This document shows positions 34,830 through 43,134 of a stretch of DNA of 64,000 nt, piece by piece; the stretch's first letter is position 1; each line of letters begins with the position of its first letter. The position numbers and the translations under genes were made by a program. The notes below the pieces were generated by a model. That model ran no database searches and had not been told where the DNA came from. It saw nothing but the letters and a program-made list of their open reading frames with translations. Origin of the DNA: Stenotrophomonas hibiscicola ATCC 19867. Its GTDB lineage: Bacteria; Pseudomonadota; Gammaproteobacteria; Xanthomonadales; Xanthomonadaceae. The stretch is from positions 874,714 to 938,713 of the forward strand of contig NZ_KB907498.1 in assembly GCF_000382065.1 (NCBI RefSeq), given 5' to 3'.

Positions 34830-35834
34830 TTACAGGCGGCTGGCGATGGCCTTGGCGAAGCTCATGGTGGTGCCGGTGCCGCCCAGGTCGCCGGTCAGCG
34901 AGTCCTTGGCTTCCATGGTCGCCACGATGGCCTTGCGCAGGCGCTCGGCATTTTCCGGCTGGCCGACGTGGTCCAACATCTGCGCGGCTGCCAGCAGCAG
35001 CGCACACGGATTGGCCTTGCCCTGGCCGGCGATGTCCGGCGCGGTGCCGTGCACGGCTTCGAAGATCGCCGCATCCTTGCCGATGTTGGCACCCGGGGCC
35101 AGGCCCAGGCCGCCGACGAGGCCGGCGCACAGGTCGGAGATGATGTCGCCGAACAGGTTGGTGGTGACGATCACGTCGAACTGTTCCGGACGCATCACCA
35201 GCTGCATGCAGCAGTTGTCGACGATCATTTCCTGGAATTCGATGTCCGGGTACTGCGCGGCCACTTCACGGGCGACGTTCAGGAACAGGCCCGAGGTCGA
35301 CTTGATGATGTTGGCCTTGTGCACGGCGGTGACCTTCTTGCGGCCGGTGCTCTTGGCCAGCTCGAAGGCGTAGCGCACGATGCGCTCGGAGCCCTTGCGG
35401 GTGATGCGGGTGCCGGAGAACGCGGTCTCGCCGTCGGCAGACACTTCTTGGCCTTCGGCCAGGTAGGCACCTTCGGTGTTCTCACGAACGGTGATCAGGT
35501 CGACGTTGTCGAAACGCGACTTGGTGTTCGGGAAGGTGTGGGCCGGACGCACGTTGGCGTACAGATCGAAATGGCGGCGCAGGCTGACGTTGATCGAGGT
35601 GAAGCCACCACCGACCGGGGTGGTCAGCGGGCTCTTCAGCGCGACCTTGTTGCGCGCGATCGATTCCAGGGTCACCGCCGGCATCAGGTCGCCGTGCTTT
35701 TCCAGGGCCACCAGGCCGGCGTCAGCGTCTTCGTACTCCAGGCCAGTCTTGAGCTGGTCGAGCACGAACAGGGTGGCGTCCATGATTTCCGGGCCAATGC
35801 CGTCGCCGCGGATGACCGTAATTTTCTGCGTCAT
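34830..35834 (-). CDS. NAD-type isocitrate dehydrogenase
   Basis: This enzyme of the TCA cycle oxidatively decarboxylates isocitrate to 2-oxoglutarate. The 334-aa protein belongs to the short beta-decarboxylating dehydrogenase group. Its substrate motif is SxNxxLR (residues in TSINVSLRRHFDLYANVRP), with ENTEGAY, the catalytic Lys in AVHKANIIK, metal-binding Asp in DNCCMQLV and NLFGDIISDL, and cofactor loop EAVHGTAPDIAGQGKANP. The phosphate-site SINVSLR favours isocitrate over isopropylmalate (which has LRxxLxLFANLRP). Xanthomonads are known to have an NAD-dependent enzyme of this type. The leader upstream is strongly structured. Confidence 0.9.
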   Translation of the reverse strand: MTQKITVIRGDGIGPEIMDATLFVLDQLKTGLEYEDADAGLVALEKHGDLMPAVTLESIARNKVALKSPLTTPVGGGFTSINVSLRRHFDLYANVRPAHTFPNTKSRFDNVDLITVRENTEGAYLAEGQEVSADGETAFSGTRITRKGSERIVRYAFELAKSTGRKKVTAVHKANIIKSTSGLFLNVAREVAAQYPDIEFQEMIVDNCCMQLVMRPEQFDVIVTTNLFGDIISDLCAGLVGGLGLAPGANIGKDAAIFEAVHGTAPDIAGQGKANPCALLLAAAQMLDHVGQPENAERLRKAIVATMEAKDSLTGDLGGTGTTMSFAKAIASRL

Positions 35835-35912
35835 TGATCGATGTTCCGAACAGGGGGAAAAACGCCGTCCGGACGTGCCCGGAAACGCCGGCGCAAAGGA
35901 AGTTTCACCGGC

Positions 35913-36076
35913 AATTATGCCTGAGCCGGGGCCGAGGTCCCAAATAGACCATGGTCCCAGTCCCCGGCTCAGGCAGAATTGCCCGCGCATCCCGCCTTAA
36001 CCCTGCGCCTGTCGGCGCGCCCCCTTGAACAACAAGGGGGCTCCTGGACTGTTGGATTGCGGGGAAGGCCCCCTTG
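35913..36076 (-). promoter_or_regulatory. Structured leader upstream of idh: long inverted repeats
   Basis: Nearest the gene, AATT(A)TGCCTGAGCCGGGG at 35913-35931 pairs with its complement at 35962-35980 (18 of 19) around a 30-nt loop that contains GACCATGGTC. Farther up, CCCCCTTG at 36020-36027 can pair with CAAGGGGG at 36033-36040, which can alternatively pair with GCCCCCTTG at 36068-36076. The two upper stems exclude each other. No gene fits in 35835-36158. Confidence 0.6.
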
Positions 36077-36084
36077 CAGGTCCG

Positions 36085-36107
36085 GTAGTGCCGGCCGCTG
36101 GCCGGCA
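36085..36107 (+). repeat. SMAG element (TGCCGGCC class)
   Basis: GTAG-TGCCGGCC-GC-TGGCCGGCA is the second stem class of the GTAG repeats. Confidence 0.8.
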
Positions 36108-36158
36108 ACCCCGGCCATGCCGGATTCAGGCGATGCCGGCCCGCGGCCAGCACGCCCC

Positions 36159-36551
36159 TCAGTGCTCGTGCGCGGCTGGCGCGGCGGCGCCGCCTTCGAG
36201 CTGGTCGAGGAAGTCGACCGCGCGGCGCAGGTGCGGGATCACGATGGAACCGCCGACCACCAGGCCGACCGAGAAGGTCTCGAAGAACTCTTCGCGGGTC
36301 ACCCCGGCGTCCTTGCACTGGGCCACGTGGTAGCTGATGCAGTCGTCGCAGCGCAGCACCATCGAAGCCACCAGGCCCAGCAGTTCCTTGGTCTTCACGT
36401 CCAGCGCGCCGGCCTGGTAGGTCTGCGTGTCCAGCGCGAAGAAGCGCCGCACCACCTGGTTCGGTTCGCCCAGGATGCGTTCGTTCATGCGCTTGCGGAA
36501 GTCGGTGAACTCGGCGATGCGGTCCTTGCTGCCGTCGTCGGCCGCGCTCAT
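36159..36551 (-). CDS. AhpD-like / carboxymuconolactone decarboxylase family protein
   Basis: The 130-aa all-helical protein has a CxxC in LRCDDCISYHVAQCKDAGVT and E-H residues of the AhpD-like peroxidase core (EELLGLVAS-type helix, SYHV). Members reduce peroxides or transfer electrons through the CxxC; some act in catabolism. Its start overlaps the grxC stop as ATGA, so the glutaredoxin and this protein are translationally coupled, which favours a thiol-redox job over a decarboxylase. The exact substrate is unknown. A histidine-containing tail (AAHEH) follows the fold. Confidence 0.88.
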   Translation of the reverse strand: MSAADDGSKDRIAEFTDFRKRMNERILGEPNQVVRRFFALDTQTYQAGALDVKTKELLGLVASMVLRCDDCISYHVAQCKDAGVTREEFFETFSVGLVVGGSIVIPHLRRAVDFLDQLEGGAAAPAAHEH

Positions 36552-36838
36552 GCCTGACCCTGCCCGGCCAGCAGCGGCTCGAGCTTGCCTTCACGGTGCA
36601 GGGCCATCATGTCGTCGTAGCCGCCGACATGGACGTCGCCGACGAAGATCTGCGGCACGCTGGTACGGCGGGTCTTGGCCACCATCTTCTCCCGCTCGGC
36701 CGGGTCCAGGTCGATGCGGACCTCGGTCCACTGCTGGCCCTTGCTCTTCAGGAAGTTCTTGGCGGCCACGCAGTACGGGCAGACGGCGGTGGAATAGATG
36801 GTGATGGCGGGGGCACCGCCGGCGGTCTGGGCTGTCAC
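36548..36838 (-). CDS. grxC: Glutaredoxin 3-like
   Basis: This small GSH-dependent thiol-disulfide oxidoreductase of the cytosol has the active site CPYC in YSTAVCPYCVAAKNFL, the GSH-binding TSVPQIFVGDVHVGGYDD and a usual core of about 85 aa. I chose the GTG at 36838 (96 aa) because GGAG lies 8 nt upstream; the frame stays open to 36913, but those residues are not glutaredoxin-like. It is coupled to the AhpD-like gene by an ATGA overlap and diverges from bepA by 88 bp. Confidence 0.92.
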   Translation of the reverse strand: MTAQTAGGAPAITIYSTAVCPYCVAAKNFLKSKGQQWTEVRIDLDPAEREKMVAKTRRTSVPQIFVGDVHVGGYDDMMALHREGKLEPLLAGQGQA

Positions 36839-36926
36839 GGGAAACTCCACGATGGATCGACGGTCTACATATGGTACCGGTGCGCTGGAATTTCCACGCC
36901 ACGGCCGCAACACTGTGGATTAACGA

Positions 36927-38627
36927 ATGGTTGCCCCCTGCCCTGCCACGCTTGGCGCGCCCCGCCCGAGGACCCCCTGCTTGCGAGCCCTGCTGCTGAC
37001 TACCGCCGTCACCCTGGCCCTGGCCGTGCCGCTGGCCCAGGCCCAGGAGAAGCTGCCCGACATCGGCTCCTCGGCCGGTGAGCTGCTGACCCCGGCCCGC
37101 CAGGCCGAGTACGGCGCGATGATGCTGCGCGAGCTGCGCAACTATGGCTACCTGCTGGACGACCCGCTGGTGAACGATTGGCTGCAGACCATGGGTACCC
37201 GGCTCGGCTCCAACAGTGACCAGCCACGGCAGCCCTATACCTTCTTCGTGATGAAGGACCGGCAGATCAACGCCTTCGCCACCCTCGGCGGCTACATCGG
37301 CGTCAATGCCGGCCTGGTCCTGACCGCCGAGCGCGAGGACGAGGTGGCCGCGGTGCTGTCCCACGAAATCGCCCACGTTACCCAGCAGCACGTGCTGCGC
37401 GGGGTAGAGCGCGCCCAGCGCGACCAGATCCCGATCCTGCTGGGCATGCTGGCGGCGGTGGTGGCCGCGCAGGCCAGCAACAGCACGTCCTCCGGCAACG
37501 CGACCATGGCCGCGATCAGTTCCGGCATGGGCCTGATGCAGCAGCGGCAGATCAACTACACCCGCTCCAACGAGTCCGAGGCCGACCGCCTCGGCATCCG
37601 CACGCTGTCGCGCAGCGGCTACGACGTGGATGCCATGGCCGGCTTCTTCGAACGGATGGCATCGGCGATGCGCGGCAACGAAGGCGGCTACAGCGTGCCC
37701 GAGTTCCTGCGCACCCACCCGGTCAACATCACCCGCATCAGCGAGGCCAAGGCCCGCGCCGAGCAGATGAAGAAGGACACGGTGCTGCTGACCACCACCA
37801 CCCCCAGCGGCGAGCGCAGGGAGCGCGTGGACCCGGCCGACCCCAGCCTGGCCGAGCCCCTGCTGCGCGGAAACAACCCGCTGCTGCCCAGCAACGTGCT
37901 GCGCATCCCGATGGGCCAGCTCAGCCGCGGCGCCAGTGGCGACTTCGACTGGGCGCGCGAGCGCCTGCGCGTGCTCAGCGCGGACTCCGCGCCCGAGCTG
38001 GAACGCGAGTACGCCGATCTGGCCAAGCGCCAGGAGGACGGCCTCAACGATGCCCAGCGCTATGGCCAGGCGCTGGCGGTGATGCGCGGCGGTCGCGCCG
38101 GCGCCATCCAGGCCCGGCAGACCCTGGCCGGCCTGCTGCAGGCCCGGCCGGACAACCTGTGGCTGGCACTGGCGCTGGGCGAAGCGGAGTCACGGGCCGG
38201 CCAGGCCGCCCAGGCCAACAGCCGCTTCGAGCAGTTGCTGCGCCAGCACCCCAACAGCCGCCCGGTGGCACTGACCTATGCCGAGATCCTGAACGAACAG
38301 GGTACCCGTGAGGCCGGCCAGCGCGCGCAGGCCATGCTGCGGCCCCTGCTGTCGCAAAGCGGTAATGATCCGGTCTTCCAGCAGCGATATGCCCGCGCCA
38401 GCGAGCTGGCCGGCGACAGCGTGCGTGCCAGCGAGGCCTATGCCGAGGCGGCCTTCCTCAGCGGACGGCCGGAGCAGGCGCTGCTGCAGTTGCAGGCGCT
38501 CAAGCGCAACCCGGCACTGGATTACATCGGCCGTGCGCGGGTTGACGCGCGCATCGAATCGATCACCCCGACCGTGCTGGAGCTGCGCCGCCAGGGTGTG
38601 CAGGATCCGGACCTGGACCGGCGCTGA
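36927..38627 (+). CDS. bepA: M48-family periplasmic metalloprotease/chaperone (BepA-like)
   Basis: BepA (YfgC) is a periplasmic zinc protease and chaperone that checks outer-membrane assembly of LptD and BamA clients. The 566-aa protein has an N-terminal signal peptide (LRALLLTTAVTLALAVPLAQAQ), a peptidase M48 domain with HEIAH at residues 146-150 and the third zinc ligand in SNESEADRLG, and a C-terminal TPR superhelix from about residue 340. The start at 36927 gives a rather long n-region; a TTG at 36979 is an alternative. It is followed by phoB after 117 bp and is probably a separate unit. Confidence 0.92.
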   Translation: MVAPCPATLGAPRPRTPCLRALLLTTAVTLALAVPLAQAQEKLPDIGSSAGELLTPARQAEYGAMMLRELRNYGYLLDDPLVNDWLQTMGTRLGSNSDQPRQPYTFFVMKDRQINAFATLGGYIGVNAGLVLTAEREDEVAAVLSHEIAHVTQQHVLRGVERAQRDQIPILLGMLAAVVAAQASNSTSSGNATMAAISSGMGLMQQRQINYTRSNESEADRLGIRTLSRSGYDVDAMAGFFERMASAMRGNEGGYSVPEFLRTHPVNITRISEAKARAEQMKKDTVLLTTTTPSGERRERVDPADPSLAEPLLRGNNPLLPSNVLRIPMGQLSRGASGDFDWARERLRVLSADSAPELEREYADLAKRQEDGLNDAQRYGQALAVMRGGRAGAIQARQTLAGLLQARPDNLWLALALGEAESRAGQAAQANSRFEQLLRQHPNSRPVALTYAEILNEQGTREAGQRAQAMLRPLLSQSGNDPVFQQRYARASELAGDSVRASEAYAEAAFLSGRPEQALLQLQALKRNPALDYIGRARVDARIESITPTVLELRRQGVQDPDLDRR

Positions 38628-38674
38628 GCGCTGCATGACCGGCCGATGGCAGTCCCAGCAGGTTCCAGGCCGGG

Positions 38675-38692
38675 TAGTCACAAACATGTCAT
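38675..38692 (+). promoter_or_regulatory. Pho box upstream of phoB
   Basis: TAGTCACAAACATGTCAT matches 13 of 18 positions of the E. coli PHO consensus (two direct TGTCA-type halves 11 bp apart). A TAGTCT at 38700-38705 could be the -10. PhoB binding here would autoregulate phoBR. Confidence 0.7.
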
Positions 38693-38744
38693 CAAACCGT
38701 AGTCTACTGGCACCACTCCAGTAACCGAGCCCTACGGTGTCCTC

Positions 38745-39434
38745 GTGCAGAAACGCATCCTGATCGTCGATGACGAGCCCGCGATCCGTGAAATGGTCGC
38801 CTTCGCCCTTCGCAAGGGCGATTACGAACCGGTCCACGCCGGCGATGCCCGGGAGGCCCAGACTGCGATCGCCGACCGCGTCCCCGACCTGATCCTGCTG
38901 GACTGGATGCTGCCCGGTACGAGTGGCCTGGACCTGGCCCGTCGTTGGCGCAAGGAAACGCTGACCCGCGAAGTGCCGATCATCATGCTGACCGCGCGCG
39001 GCGAAGAGAACGACCGCGTTGGCGGCCTTGAAGCCGGCGTCGACGACTATGTGGTCAAGCCGTTCTCGGCGCGCGAACTGCTGGCCCGCATCCGCGCGGT
39101 GATGCGCCGCGCCCGCGAGGACGACGAGGACGGCAGCGTGGCGGTCGGCCCGATCCGCATCGATGGCGCGGCGCATCGCGTATTCGCCAATGACCAGCCG
39201 GTGCCGATCGGCCCGACCGAATACCGCCTGCTGCATTTCTTCATGACCCACCCGGAGCGCGTCTATACCCGCGCCCAGCTGCTGGACCATGTGTGGGGCG
39301 GCAGCGTGTACGTGGAGGAGCGCACCATCGACGTGCACATCCGCCGCCTGCGTAAGACGCTGGAACCGTTCAACGCCGAGAACATGGTGCAGACCGTGCG
39401 CGGCGCCGGCTACCGTTTCTCCACTGCCACCTGA
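38745..39434 (+). CDS. phoB: Phosphate regulon response regulator PhoB
   Basis: PhoB is the OmpR-type regulator that switches on phosphate-uptake genes when phosphate is scarce. The 229-aa protein has the receiver domain (ILIVDDEPAIREM, phospho-acceptor D53 in LILLDWMLPGTSG, Lys in VVKPFSARELLARIR) and a C-terminal winged helix (TRAQLLDHVWGGSVYVEERTIDVHIRRLRKTLEP). The start is a GTG at 38745, since the conserved QKRILIVDD begins there. It is preceded by a Pho box and followed by phoR. Confidence 0.97.
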   Translation: MQKRILIVDDEPAIREMVAFALRKGDYEPVHAGDAREAQTAIADRVPDLILLDWMLPGTSGLDLARRWRKETLTREVPIIMLTARGEENDRVGGLEAGVDDYVVKPFSARELLARIRAVMRRAREDDEDGSVAVGPIRIDGAAHRVFANDQPVPIGPTEYRLLHFFMTHPERVYTRAQLLDHVWGGSVYVEERTIDVHIRRLRKTLEPFNAENMVQTVRGAGYRFSTAT

Positions 39435-39540
39435 GTCTCGTCGTGCCGGCGCCACGCACCTGCGGGTGCCGGCGCCGGCAACTCTGCTATAACCCTCGGT
39501 TCACCCCAGTGAACCGCCGCACCTCAACGACGAGATCGCA

Positions 39541-40872
39541 ATGCCCCGCCACATCCGCTCTGCCTGGTTGAAGACCCTGGCCACCGTTGCCGCGGTGCTG
39601 CTGTTCGCCGGACTGGTGGGGTGGCTCTCGGGGCATCTGTGGCTGTGCATCGCACTGGGCGCGCTGGCCACCCTGGCCTGGCACTACTGGCGGCTGCGCA
39701 GCGTGCTGCGGCGGCTGACCGCGCGCCAGCGCTGGGACACCGCCGAGGAAGGCAGCGGCGTCTGGAACGAGCTGGACCGCCTGCTGTACCGCAACCAGGT
39801 GGAAATGCGCGTACGCAAGCGCCGCCTGCTGGACATGCTGCGCAGCTACCGCGCCGCTGCCGCCGCGCTTCCCGATGCGGTGGTGGTGCTGGACCGCAAC
39901 AGCCAGCGCGTGCAGTGGTTCAACGAAGCGGCTACCGCCCTGCTCGGCCTGCACCATCCCGGCGACCTTGGCGAGGCCCTGGTCGAACGCCTGCAGCCAA
40001 TGCCGCTGGCGCACTGGCTGGCCGGTGGCCGCAACGCCGAGCCGATCCTGGACGTGCCCTCGCCGGTCGACCCGGCGATCCGCCTGAACCTGCGCCTGAT
40101 TCCCTATTCGTCGGATTACTGGCTGCTGATCGCGCGTGACGTCAGCAAGCTGCTTCGCCTGGAACAGGTGCGCCGCGACTTCGTGGCCAATGTTTCACAC
40201 GAACTGCGCACGCCGCTTACCGTGGTCCACGGCTACCTGGACATGATGGACCCGGAGGATTTCCCGGGAACCGGGCCGATGCTGGAAGAAATGCGCAAGC
40301 AGAGCCAGCGCATGGCCCAGCTGGTGGAAGACCTGCTGACGCTGTCGCGCCTGGAATCGCAGGAACACAGCGAGGAAGAGACCGTGGCCATGCAGCCGAT
40401 GCTGGCAACCCTGCGCCGCGAGGCCGAAGCGCACAGCCAGGGCCGCCACCAGATCAGCATCGACGATCTGGCCGGCGTCGACCTGCAGGGCTCGACCAAG
40501 GAGCTGCACAGCGCCTTCTCCAACCTGGTCACCAACGCGGTGCGCTACACCCCGGCCGGTGGCCGCATCGCGGTGGAGTTCCGCCGCGAGGGCGACGGCG
40601 CCGTGCTGGCCGTGCGCGATTCCGGCTACGGCATTCCCGCCACGCACCTGCCGCGCCTGACCGAACGCTTCTACCGCGTTTCCAGCAGCCGCTCACGCGA
40701 GAGTGGCGGTACCGGACTGGGCCTGTCGATCGTCAAGCACATCCTCGGCCTGCACCACGCAAGGCTGGAGATCGAAAGCGAAGTCGGCAAGGGCTCGGTG
40801 TTCTCCTGCCATTTCGATGCCGACCACGTGCGCCCGCGCGAGTCCGCCCCCCTGACCTCCATCGAAGAATGA
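39541..40872 (+). CDS. phoR: Phosphate regulon sensor kinase PhoR
   Basis: PhoR is the inner-membrane histidine kinase that phosphorylates PhoB in response to the Pst/PhoU state. The 443-aa protein has two N-terminal hydrophobic segments (residues about 10-50), then a charged region and a PAS domain (LPDAVVVLDRNSQRVQWFNEAATALLGL). The dimerisation/phospho-acceptor helix is FVANVSHELRTPLTVVHGYLDMM with H220. The ATPase domain has N (NLVTNAVRYTPAGG), G1 (RDSGYGI) and G2 (GGTGLGLSIVKH) boxes. It ends 4 bp before ppk. Confidence 0.96.
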   Translation: MPRHIRSAWLKTLATVAAVLLFAGLVGWLSGHLWLCIALGALATLAWHYWRLRSVLRRLTARQRWDTAEEGSGVWNELDRLLYRNQVEMRVRKRRLLDMLRSYRAAAAALPDAVVVLDRNSQRVQWFNEAATALLGLHHPGDLGEALVERLQPMPLAHWLAGGRNAEPILDVPSPVDPAIRLNLRLIPYSSDYWLLIARDVSKLLRLEQVRRDFVANVSHELRTPLTVVHGYLDMMDPEDFPGTGPMLEEMRKQSQRMAQLVEDLLTLSRLESQEHSEEETVAMQPMLATLRREAEAHSQGRHQISIDDLAGVDLQGSTKELHSAFSNLVTNAVRYTPAGGRIAVEFRREGDGAVLAVRDSGYGIPATHLPRLTERFYRVSSSRSRESGGTGLGLSIVKHILGLHHARLEIESEVGKGSVFSCHFDADHVRPRESAPLTSIEE

Positions 40873-40876
40873 CGCC

Positions 40877-42964
40877 ATGAGCAGCCTCGGATCCCTCCCC
40901 CTCCCCGTGAGCCCGGACAACGATCCGTTGCGCGACCCGGCGCTGTACATCAACCGTGAGCTGTCGCAGCTGGATTTCAACTTCCGCGTGCTGGCCCAGG
41001 CGATGGACCCGCAGGTGCCGCTGCTGGAGCGCCTGCGCTTCATGTGCATCTCCTGCACCAACCTCGACGAGTTCTTCGAGATCCGCGCCGCCGCCGTGCG
41101 CCACGCGCAGGAATTCGGCCTGCCGCCGGCACCGGACGGGATGAGCCCGCAGGCCATCCTCAGCGCCATTCATGACCGCGCCGCCGAACTGGTGGACCAG
41201 CAGTACCGCTGCTGGAACGAGACGCTGCGCCCGGCGCTGATGGACGCCGGCATCGGCGTGCTCGGCCGCCATTCCTGGACCGATCGACAGAGGCGCTGGC
41301 TGCGCGCCTATTTCCGCAACGAGATCATGCCGGTGCTGTCGCCGCTGGGCCTGGACCCGGTGCATCCGTTCCCGAAGATCCTCAACAAGTCGCTGAATAT
41401 CGTGGTGGTGCTCAAAGGCACCGACGCGTTCGGCCGCGCCGGCCACCTGGCCATCGTGCGTGCGCCGCGCTCACTGCCGCGCATCATCCAGCTGCCGGAA
41501 AAGCTGGGCGGATCACAGAATTTCGTGTTCCTGTCGTCGGTGCTGTCCACCTTCGTCGATGAGCTGTTCCCGGGCATGGAAGTCCAGGGCGCCTACCAGT
41601 TCCGCGTTACCCGCAACTCCGAGCTGGTGGTGGATGAGGAGGAAGTGGAAAACCTGGCGCTGGCGCTGCGCGACGAGCTGGTGGACCGCGGCTACCGGCC
41701 GGCGGTGCGCCTGGAGATCGCCCACGACATGCCGCGTGAGATCGTGCGCACCCTGCTGCAGAATTTCGGCCTGACCGAGAACGCGGTCTACCGCATTGAT
41801 GGCCCGGTCAACCTCAACCGCATCATCCAGCTGTACGACCTGATCGCGCAGCCGGACCTGAAGTACCCGCCGATGACCCCGCGCACCCTGCGCGACAGCG
41901 ACGGCATCTTCGAGACAGTGACACGCCAGGACCTGCTGCTGCACCATCCGTTCGATGCCTTCACCGCGGTGCTGGACCTGATCCGGCAGGCGGCGATCGA
42001 TCCGAACGTGCTGGCGATCAAGCAGACCCTGTACCGCACCGGCAAGGATTCGCTGATCGTCGATGCACTGATCCAGGCCGCGCGCAACGGCAAGGACGTG
42101 ACCGTGGTGGTTGAACTGCGCGCGCGCTTCGACGAGGAAGCCAACCTGGGCCTGGCCGATCGCCTGCAGGAGGCCGGCGTGCAGGTGGTGTACGGCGTGG
42201 TCGGCTACAAGACCCACGCCAAGATGCTGCTGATCGTGCGCCGCGAAGGCCGCAAACTGCGCCGCTATGTACACCTGGGCACCGGCAACTACCACAGCGG
42301 TACCGCCCGCGCGTACACCGACATCAGCCTGATCACGGCTGACCCGGACATCGGCAACGACGTGCACCTGCTGTTCCAGCAGCTGTCCGGCCTCGCCTCG
42401 AAGATGAAGCTCAAGCGCCTGCTGCAGTCGCCCTTCACTCTGCATACCGGCATCCTCGGCCGCATCGAGCGCGAGACGCGCATCGCCGCCGCCGGCCGCC
42501 CGGCGCGGATCATCGCCAAGATGAACGCGTTGAACGAACCGCAGGTGGTGCGCGCCCTGTACGCGGCCTCGCAGGCCGGCGTGCAGATCGACCTGATCAT
42601 CCGCGGCGCCTGCACCCTGCGCCCGGGTGTGCCGGGCATCTCGGACAACATCCGCGTGCGCTCGATCGTCGGCCGCTTCCTGGAACACAGCCGCGTCTAC
42701 TGGTTCGGCAACGACGGCGCTCCGGAAATGTACTGCGCCAGCGCCGACTGGCTGGAGCGCAACCTGCTGCGCCGGGTCGAGACCTGCTTCCCGATCCTCG
42801 ACCCGGAGCTGGCCAAGCGGGTCTATCGCGAAGTGCTGCAGAACTACCTGGACGACAATCTCAACGCCTGGGAACTGGATGCCGACGGCATCTACCACAA
42901 GCGCGCGCCGGCGCACGACGAAGCGCCGCATTCCGCGCAGATGGCATTGATGCAGGGGCTGTAG
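40877..42964 (+). CDS. ppk1: Polyphosphate kinase 1
   Basis: Ppk1 makes long-chain polyphosphate from ATP, reversibly. The 695-aa protein shows the N domain start INRELSQLDFNFRVLAQAMD and phospholipase-D-like catalytic domains. The phosphorylated histidine is H447 in VVGYKTHAKMLLIVRRE, and the second motif RRYVHLGTGNYHSGTA follows. It starts 4 bp after phoR, so polyphosphate synthesis is placed directly in the phosphate-starvation operon. Confidence 0.97.
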   Translation: MSSLGSLPLPVSPDNDPLRDPALYINRELSQLDFNFRVLAQAMDPQVPLLERLRFMCISCTNLDEFFEIRAAAVRHAQEFGLPPAPDGMSPQAILSAIHDRAAELVDQQYRCWNETLRPALMDAGIGVLGRHSWTDRQRRWLRAYFRNEIMPVLSPLGLDPVHPFPKILNKSLNIVVVLKGTDAFGRAGHLAIVRAPRSLPRIIQLPEKLGGSQNFVFLSSVLSTFVDELFPGMEVQGAYQFRVTRNSELVVDEEEVENLALALRDELVDRGYRPAVRLEIAHDMPREIVRTLLQNFGLTENAVYRIDGPVNLNRIIQLYDLIAQPDLKYPPMTPRTLRDSDGIFETVTRQDLLLHHPFDAFTAVLDLIRQAAIDPNVLAIKQTLYRTGKDSLIVDALIQAARNGKDVTVVVELRARFDEEANLGLADRLQEAGVQVVYGVVGYKTHAKMLLIVRREGRKLRRYVHLGTGNYHSGTARAYTDISLITADPDIGNDVHLLFQQLSGLASKMKLKRLLQSPFTLHTGILGRIERETRIAAAGRPARIIAKMNALNEPQVVRALYAASQAGVQIDLIIRGACTLRPGVPGISDNIRVRSIVGRFLEHSRVYWFGNDGAPEMYCASADWLERNLLRRVETCFPILDPELAKRVYREVLQNYLDDNLNAWELDADGIYHKRAPAHDEAPHSAQMALMQGL

Positions 42965-42978
42965 TCTTGCCCCGGTGG

Positions 42979-43027
42979 ATCCCGACCGCTGGTCGGGATT
43001 CGATCAGTGCCGACGAACGGTCGGCAC
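42979..43027. repeat. Dimer of SMAG-like palindromes between ppk1 and ppx
   Basis: ATCCCGACC / GGTCGGGAT at 42979-42999 is followed by GTGCCGAC-GAACG-GTCGGCAC at 43007-43027. Stems differ from the common units but spacing and position fit the family. Confidence 0.65.
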
Positions 43028-43134
43028 CCACCCACAGCGGGATCTGACCCCTTGCCATCGTGCTGCACGCCTCCTTCCAAAATGTGAAGGCCGCGCGGTG
43101 ACGAGCACACCGCCCCTTCGGCTAACATTCGTCC

